64,000 nucleotides of DNA, taken from contig NZ_JAGSYC010000024.1 in NCBI RefSeq assembly GCF_025685545.1, positions 310,001 through 374,000 on the forward strand. The letters run 5' to 3'. Origin of the DNA: Granulicella paludicola. Lineage in GTDB: Bacteria > Acidobacteriota > Terriglobia > Terriglobales > Acidobacteriaceae. Each line of letters starts with the position of its first letter. Positions within the stretch are counted from its first letter, which is position 1. Below are positions 59,101 through 64,000 of the stretch, in pieces. The position numbers and the translations under genes are program-made. The notes below the pieces were generated by a model. That model was not told the origin of the DNA and did not search any database. It worked only from the letters and a program-made list of their open reading frames with translations.

Positions 59101-59499
59101 GTGAAGCGTGTGTTTTTCGATACTAATATTCTGCTTTACACCCTCTCAAACGAACAACGCAAAGCTGAGATCGTGGAGGCCCTCCTGGAAGAAGGAGGAT
59201 TCATCAGTGTGCAGGTATTGAATGAGATTACGGCGGTTGCGCGATGCAAACTCAAGATGTCATGGGAAGAGATCAGTCTTATGCTGACATCGATTCGTAA
59301 CCTCTGCGGACCGCCACAGCCGCTCACCGTGACGACGCATGAAGCCGCTGTAAAGATTGCTGAGCGTTACGGCTATCGCATCTACGATTCTTCCATCCTC
59401 GCTTCGGCCATCGAGGCGGGCTGTGAAGTCGTTTACTCGGAAGATATGCAGGGCGGCCAGCAAATCGGCGGGCTGACAATAACAAGCCCCTTCGCATAA
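59101..59499 (+). CDS. vapC: PIN-domain ribonuclease toxin VapC
   Basis: A 132-residue PIN domain with the four acidic residues in order: Asp in RVFFDTNILLY, Glu in VLNEITAVAR, Asp in RIYDSSILASA and Asp in VVYSEDMQGG. PIN toxins cut tRNA or rRNA when the antitoxin is lost. The GTG at 59101 has GGAG 6 bases upstream and is preferred; a GTG at 59083 would add 6 residues (138 in all) and has a poorer site. The pair is autonomous, without a transposase nearby. Confidence 0.92.
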   Translation: MKRVFFDTNILLYTLSNEQRKAEIVEALLEEGGFISVQVLNEITAVARCKLKMSWEEISLMLTSIRNLCGPPQPLTVTTHEAAVKIAERYGYRIYDSSILASAIEAGCEVVYSEDMQGGQQIGGLTITSPFA

Positions 59500-59645
59500 A
59501 TCGTTCGCAGAGCACGAATTTCGTGCACCCTCACTTTGAACGATCTCCCTATACTCCTGTCGTGCTCTCGATTCGGCAGGAACTGAGGAGCAGCAGCAGG
59601 GGTAGAGCAACGACGGAACCAACGTCGCTCTCCTCTACTCTCGCG

Positions 59646-61808
59646 TTAGTTCGCTCCCATCGGCTTCGAGTCCTTCGCAATCGCCGTCAGCACAATATCC
59701 TTCGTCAGCAACTCCGGCAGCACATCCGCGTTGCTCACCTTGCCCGGCGGATAGATCACGTACGTCGGCACGCCGCTGCGTCCAATCGATGCCAGCTGCT
59801 GTGTGATGATCGGATCGTACTGCGTCCAGTCGGCCTTCAGCAGTTGAAAGTGCTTGCTGCCAAACTGCTTCTCCACCTCAGTGGACTTCAGCACCGCTCC
59901 CTCGTTGTACTTGCAGCTCAGGCACCACGCCGCGGTGAAGTCGATGAATACCGGATCGCCCGTCGCACGTGCGGCATCGAAGTTTGCCTGCGTGTACGGC
60001 TTCCAGGTCAACGTATCGACCGCAGGCTTGCGGATCGGCAGATAGATCGCAATCGCGATGAGCACCACCGCCACGATGGTCCCCTTCCACTGTCCCGGCC
60101 ACTTGCCGAGAGCCCAGCCAGCGATCGCCAGCACAAGGAAGCCGCTCAGCAGCCACGCCATCTTATCGATGCCCGCATCCCCACCTGTCGTTGTAGAAAG
60201 CTGGCCGAAGACCCATACCAGCCAGATCGCTGTGCCGAACAGCGGCACAGCCGTCAGTTGCTTCAGAGTCTCCATCCACGCGCCGGGCTTCGGCAGCAGC
60301 TTTGTCCATTGCGGTTGAATCGTCAGCACCAGATACGGCAGAGCGAGTCCAAGCCCTACAGCGGTGAACACAAGGAACGTCGCCCAGGCAGGCTGCGCGA
60401 GCGCGAAGCCTACAGCGGTCCCCATCAGCGGCCCCATGCACGGCGTCGCCACAACAGTCGCCAGCACGCCCGTAAAAAAGCTGCCCGTCAAGCCCTGCTT
60501 CTGTGCGAGATCGCCACCGGCGCTCGTCATCGACAGCCCAAACTCAAACTGCCCCGCCAGCGACAGGCCAAGGAAGAACACCAGTGACGCCAGCACTGCG
60601 ACGAATCCCGGTGATTGCAGCTGGAAGCCCCACCCAAGCTGTTGCCCGCCTGCGCGTAGCACCAACAGTACCGCCACCAGTGCCCAGAAGCTCACCAGGA
60701 TGCCAACCGTGTACATCAGGCCATGCGCCCGCTGCCGAGCCTTCTCTTCGCCTGAACTGTGCACCAGTGCCAGTCCCTTCAGGAACAGCACTGGAAAGAC
60801 GCAGGGCATCAGGTTCAGCAGCATACCGCCCAGCAGCGCTAGCAGCACGGCCGTGAACACCGTCACGTCCGTGGTTTGCGCAGCCGAGGACTTCTTTGCC
60901 GTTGGTGCGGAAGCGGGCAGAGTGCCCGGCTTCACGTCGGTCGTAAAGTCGTAGGACTCTGTCGAACTTAGCTTTACCAGCATGTGCAGACTCTTTGGCA
61001 GGGCCGGGCTCTGTCCCGGATGCTCGGGGTCGGTCGCACGGTCCACACGAATCTGCACCCCGTCCGGAAGCGACTCCACCTCCTGCTCCGCTGCGTCCGC
61101 AATCACATCCTGGTCGAACGGATACAGCTCCGCATCCTCTTCCTTCGTACCCGTCTTCAACGTAATCAGAATCTGCTTCTCGTCAGCGATCGCGCTGGCG
61201 CTCATGTTCGCAGGCAGTGGCTGGGGCAGGCTTTTCAACGCCTCACCCAGCGCGCCCACCAGCGGCGGCTCAGCAAGCGGTCCCTTTACGACATCTACAT
61301 CGATACCCAGATGCGCCTTACCGGGGAAGCATTGGCTACTGCACACCAGCCAGCTCACCTGCGCATCCAGATGCACCTTTCCTGGCTTCGTCGAAGGAGC
61401 GGCCGTCAAGGTCACAGGGAACGCCACCTGGTCCTCGTAGCCGTAATCCATGTAAGGCCCCAGCGGTAGCCGGACCGGAGCAGGGAACTGCAACGGCCCT
61501 GCCGAGATGCCTGCAGGCAGTGTCCACTTGATCGTTGGCGGTCCGCCTGCATACCCGGCATTCACCCAGTAAACGTGCCAGTGCTCCTCGATCGTCATGA
61601 CCAGGCCCAGCTTCGCCGTGCCACCGGCGGCGATCTGCGGGCTTAGCTGCGTCAGTTCAACGGTCAGGTGTTCGGCCTTCACGGGACCCGGGCCACCATT
61701 GCCGACCGTCACCAGCTGTGCCTGCGCCCACTGACCAGCAGCCAGCATCGACCCCATCGCCCACACAATCGCCCGCAAACCCGCCCAGTTACGACCCGTT
61801 ATCTTCAT
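59646..61808 (-). CDS. DsbD-like thiol:disulfide interchange protein
   Basis: A 720-residue inner-membrane protein that carries electrons from cytosolic thioredoxin to the periplasm. Signal peptide to about residue 30 (AAGQWAQAQ). The N-terminal periplasmic domain (residues about 40-300) is of the bDSD/DsbD-alpha type (HWHVYWVNAGYAGG, LVCSSQCFPGKA with a CxxxC-type pair). Eight or so spans follow, with the characteristic Cys-Pro pairs GGMLLNLMPCVFPVL and VVATPCMGPLMG. The C-terminal thioredoxin domain has VFIDFTAAWCLSCKYNE near residue 630. All three redox-active Cys pairs are present, so it should function. Confidence 0.9.
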   Translation of the reverse strand: MKITGRNWAGLRAIVWAMGSMLAAGQWAQAQLVTVGNGGPGPVKAEHLTVELTQLSPQIAAGGTAKLGLVMTIEEHWHVYWVNAGYAGGPPTIKWTLPAGISAGPLQFPAPVRLPLGPYMDYGYEDQVAFPVTLTAAPSTKPGKVHLDAQVSWLVCSSQCFPGKAHLGIDVDVVKGPLAEPPLVGALGEALKSLPQPLPANMSASAIADEKQILITLKTGTKEEDAELYPFDQDVIADAAEQEVESLPDGVQIRVDRATDPEHPGQSPALPKSLHMLVKLSSTESYDFTTDVKPGTLPASAPTAKKSSAAQTTDVTVFTAVLLALLGGMLLNLMPCVFPVLFLKGLALVHSSGEEKARQRAHGLMYTVGILVSFWALVAVLLVLRAGGQQLGWGFQLQSPGFVAVLASLVFFLGLSLAGQFEFGLSMTSAGGDLAQKQGLTGSFFTGVLATVVATPCMGPLMGTAVGFALAQPAWATFLVFTAVGLGLALPYLVLTIQPQWTKLLPKPGAWMETLKQLTAVPLFGTAIWLVWVFGQLSTTTGGDAGIDKMAWLLSGFLVLAIAGWALGKWPGQWKGTIVAVVLIAIAIYLPIRKPAVDTLTWKPYTQANFDAARATGDPVFIDFTAAWCLSCKYNEGAVLKSTEVEKQFGSKHFQLLKADWTQYDPIITQQLASIGRSGVPTYVIYPPGKVSNADVLPELLTKDIVLTAIAKDSKPMGAN

Positions 61809-62011
61809 CCCCTTATTGTAGAGGCGTGTTTCCGATCGGGATATCCTCGTACGCTCCTCTTTCCGCAGGCTCTTTCCAAATGCCCGCTACCGGAACCTTG
61901 CTCCGTGCGTCCATTCCACAGCCCTATCCCTTTGCAGTTTCAGGCAGCAGATTCATTTACAATCATCAGTAACTTCGAAGCCGTCCAGCGGCAGCCGATT
62001 TGGGAGCAGTT

Positions 62012-63547
62012 TTGTACCGAGATTTGCATCAGACACAGCAACAATCAGCAGCCACGCGTATCTCGCCCCAGGCATCGCAGCGAGTCCTTCAGTCCCGCGC
62101 TCTTCGCGGATCGACTGTACTTCATCTCGCCACCGCCGCCGGCCTCGCCTCCATTCTGGCTCTCGCTGGTTGCGGTAACCAGTATCGTCCAGTGGTCAGC
62201 GCCATCAATCCGGTCGGACCAGCCGGCCAGCCCACGAAATACGCCGTTGCCGTTTCCAGCCCGAGTACCACCACTGCGGGCCTGGCTACCTTCGTCGACT
62301 TCTCTGGCGATACCGTCCTGTCCACACCGTCGATCCTTGCCAATCCCAACTACTTCGCGCTGAATAACGGCGGCAACGAAGGCTTCGTCATCAACGCCTC
62401 CGGTTCGCTCAATGACTTTGCGACCAGCAACCCGACGGCGCTTATCACCAGCGAAATCGTGCAGACGACTCTGCCCGCGAGCTCCGCGCCGGTCAGCATC
62501 TCGGCTATTACGCCATACAACGGAACTTCATCGATCTTTGTTCCGCAGACGGCGACCTCCAGCATAGCGGTCCTCAGCACGGCGACCAGTTCGCTGTTGC
62601 AGCAGCTCACCGTCGCCGCGAACCCGGTCTACGTCGTCGGAGCCGATAACACCCCCCGCGTCTATGCCATCAGTCAGGGCGCAGGCGGCAACGGTTCGGT
62701 CGCGGCCATCGAGGCCACCTCGACCTCGTCGCTCAGCATCTCCACCACGATCCCCGTAGGCGCCTCGCCGGTCTACGGTGTCATGACCTCCGACGATAGG
62801 CGTGCCTACATCATGAACAAGGGTTCGGGCACCGTCTCCGTACTCAACGTGGTGAACAATGCGCTCGATGCCACGACGCCGACCATTACGCTGCCCACCA
62901 TCAGCTATCCGGCAGGAAGCAATGCAGGCGTAGCCTACGCGGCAGGCACCTCGGCACCGAACCCGGTCTGGGCTGATATCTCCACCACGAGCGACCAGCT
63001 TGTCGTCCTCAATCAGGGCGATGGCGTCCACCCGGGATCGCTCAGCATCATCGGCATTCCGCTCTGCTCCAGCATCACCCAGCCCTCGAATCCGTTGTGC
63101 AGCTCGACCAATCCCACCGATGCCACCGGCTTCGGCACCATCACCAATACGGTGAACGTCGGCGTCAATCCGGTCATGGTCTCGGTGCTGCAGGACGGTA
63201 CGGCAGCCTATGTCGTCAACGCAGGCATCAAGGCGGGTGTCAATGCCGCGTATCCGAACGGTGTCGAAGGCTCGATCTCTGTCGTTAGCCTCGTCAATGG
63301 AGTCGTGACGGCGACCATCCCGGCTCTGTCGACCGCTGCGGCTACCCCCACGACCGCGAGCTCGGCCGGCTACGTCTTTGGCCACCCGAACTCCGTTTCG
63401 GCCACCGTCGGCACACCCACTGGCAAGGTCTACGTCACCTCAGGCGACAGCCAGTACCTCAGCATCCTCTACACCAACACCAACACAATCCAGGAGCACG
63501 TGAACCTGCAGGGCCTCGGTCTTCGAGTTCTGGTCACCTCCCCATAG
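62012..63547 (+). CDS. Beta-propeller lipoprotein (YncE/YVTN-like)
   Basis: A 511-residue exported protein. A hydrophobic segment ends LASILALAGCG, a lipobox with Cys at residue 54, preceded by an unusually long polar leader of about 35 residues. The mature part is a beta-propeller of repeated strands: PVYVVGADNTPRVYAISQGAGG, PVYGVMTSDDRRAYIMNKGSGTVSVLNVVNN, DQLVVLNQGDGVHPGSLSIIG and PVMVSVLQDGTAAYVVNAG. The reading is typical of YncE-type surface-layer or quinoprotein-like proteins. The TTG start at 62012 follows GGGAG; another TTG lies at 62000, and neither is certain. Confidence 0.8.
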   Translation: MYRDLHQTQQQSAATRISPQASQRVLQSRALRGSTVLHLATAAGLASILALAGCGNQYRPVVSAINPVGPAGQPTKYAVAVSSPSTTTAGLATFVDFSGDTVLSTPSILANPNYFALNNGGNEGFVINASGSLNDFATSNPTALITSEIVQTTLPASSAPVSISAITPYNGTSSIFVPQTATSSIAVLSTATSSLLQQLTVAANPVYVVGADNTPRVYAISQGAGGNGSVAAIEATSTSSLSISTTIPVGASPVYGVMTSDDRRAYIMNKGSGTVSVLNVVNNALDATTPTITLPTISYPAGSNAGVAYAAGTSAPNPVWADISTTSDQLVVLNQGDGVHPGSLSIIGIPLCSSITQPSNPLCSSTNPTDATGFGTITNTVNVGVNPVMVSVLQDGTAAYVVNAGIKAGVNAAYPNGVEGSISVVSLVNGVVTATIPALSTAAATPTTASSAGYVFGHPNSVSATVGTPTGKVYVTSGDSQYLSILYTNTNTIQEHVNLQGLGLRVLVTSP

Positions 63548-63573
63548 TTCTCGGCCCGGTTGCCCGCATCCTC

Positions 63574-63605
63574 ACGAATCGCCAGACATCGGTCTGGCGA
63601 TTCGT
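63574..63605 (+). terminator. Intrinsic terminator of the lipoprotein gene
   Basis: ACGAATCGCCAGAC (63574-63587) pairs exactly with 63592-63605 around a 4-base loop, with CGTTT after it. The hairpin begins 27 bases after the stop codon. Confidence 0.85.
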
Positions 63606-63728
63606 CGTTTAGGCAGCCGTGATCTCCGTAGCCGCTGCCTCTATCCGTCAGCATCATCTTCATCAAGGGTGCCCGTCCGTTTCGCAATCTCACCGCGCCA
63701 TGACCGGAGGCAAACTCTTCCTCGACTC

Positions 63729-63765
63729 AACAAGAGAGGCCGCCCAAAGGGCGGCCTCTCTTGTT
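63729..63765. terminator. Perfect 17-bp bidirectional terminator hairpin
   Basis: A 17-base arm (63729-63745, ending GGCCGCCC) is exactly complementary to 63749-63765 around an AAA loop. It follows the lipoprotein gene on + and the anti-sigma factor gene on -, and could end both. Confidence 0.85.
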
Positions 63766-63798
63766 GCTGTTCGCTGCAGTTATGCTGATCGCTGCGGC

Positions 63799-64000
63799 TT
63801 ACCCACCCACCAGGACAATCGGCATAGTCGGCGCGGACGATCCACCGTCTGGCTCAACCGTTACACCGAACGCTGCGACATCGACACCCTTGGGTAGCGA
63901 AGCCATCACCAGGTGAGCGCGTCCATCCGCATCCGGACGGAACGTTCCCGCCGGTATCGGAGCCGCGCCCTTACCCGTTGGAATCAGCCATAGCTCATAC
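63799..64000 (-). CDS. Anti-sigma factor of the RskA type, C-terminal part
   Basis: The window cuts this gene; the last 66 residues are present. They read YELWLIPTGKGAAPIPAGTF, then HLVMASLPKGVDVAAFGVTVEPDGGS and PTMPIVLVGG before the stop at 63799. The YELWLIP block and the AFGVTVEPDGGS strand are the signature of the extracytoplasmic anti-sigma-K domain, which senses an envelope signal. The sigma factor gene would lie further right, outside the window. It is convergent with the lipoprotein gene across the 17-bp hairpin. Confidence 0.85.
   Translation of the reverse strand, partial: YELWLIPTGKGAAPIPAGTFRPDADGRAHLVMASLPKGVDVAAFGVTVEPDGGSSAPTMPIVLVGG

Noticed and set aside
1-64000. CRISPR arrays, rRNA operons, insertion sequences or prophage modules
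   Set aside because: No regularly spaced direct repeats with spacers, no transposase or integrase motifs, and no rRNA-like tracts were found on either strand.

Overview
The window reads as a piece of chromosome from an acidobacterium, most likely of the Terriglobus/Granulicella/Edaphobacter type. This is inferred from gene content and not from any search: an Oar-like TonB-dependent receptor with an N-terminal carboxypeptidase-regulatory domain, a giant SBBP/DUF11-type surface protein, a bacillithiol gene (bshC), an anti-sigma factor of RskA type, and two families of dispersed intergenic repeats of the kind often seen in acidobacterial genomes. The DNA is GC-rich, with AT-richer islands at the far left and around 52.2-52.9 kb.

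Layout. 0-1 kb: accessory-looking edge with the tail of an unidentified gene and an Imm35-like protein. 1-17.8 kb: an envelope and signalling block, all on the + strand: a 2,654-residue secreted repeat protein, a transmembrane Ser/Thr kinase with a long TPR region, an exported TPR protein whose start codon overlaps the kinase stop, and an Oar-like outer-membrane receptor. 17.8-25.1 kb: small membrane protein, citrate synthase, glycine-oxidase-like enzyme, two single-pass membrane proteins, PolX and a cold-shock protein. 25.3-34.7 kb: Nudix hydrolase, BshC, small membrane proteins including a superinfection-immunity-family protein, an ABC-F ATPase, an exported amidohydrolase, a DUF5060-type glycosidase-like protein, and a DinB/membrane-protein pair. 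34.8-43.5 kb: mostly minus-strand housekeeping and envelope genes (fabI, EVE protein, murI, GerMN protein, amidase, rsmA, APC permease, GT39 transferase), with ruvC on +. 43.6-51.8 kb: YpfJ-type metallopeptidase, uvrC, DUF3311 protein, mazG, a GNAT/N-succinylamino-acid-racemase pair, a secreted protein, bactofilin and a methyltransferase. 51.8-64 kb: AT-hook protein, lnt, prfB with a programmed +1 frameshift, YdcF-like protein, tsaC/Sua5, SpoU-type rRNA methyltransferase, rarA, a vapBC toxin-antitoxin pair with a palindromic operator, a DsbD-like protein, a beta-propeller lipoprotein, and the C-terminus of an anti-sigma factor.

No rRNA, intact tRNA, CRISPR array, insertion sequence or prophage was seen. 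The main structural points are: a block of about 21-48 kb whose + strand is G-rich whichever strand the genes use, while both flanks are C-rich on the + strand; two dispersed repeat families found only inside that block; several perfect 10-21 bp terminator hairpins; and the prfB recoding site. I did not find a self-contained, clearly undescribed system. The strongest candidates for something new are the C-terminal anchor-like module of the giant protein, the kinase/TPR/receptor block, and the GNAT-racemase pair.
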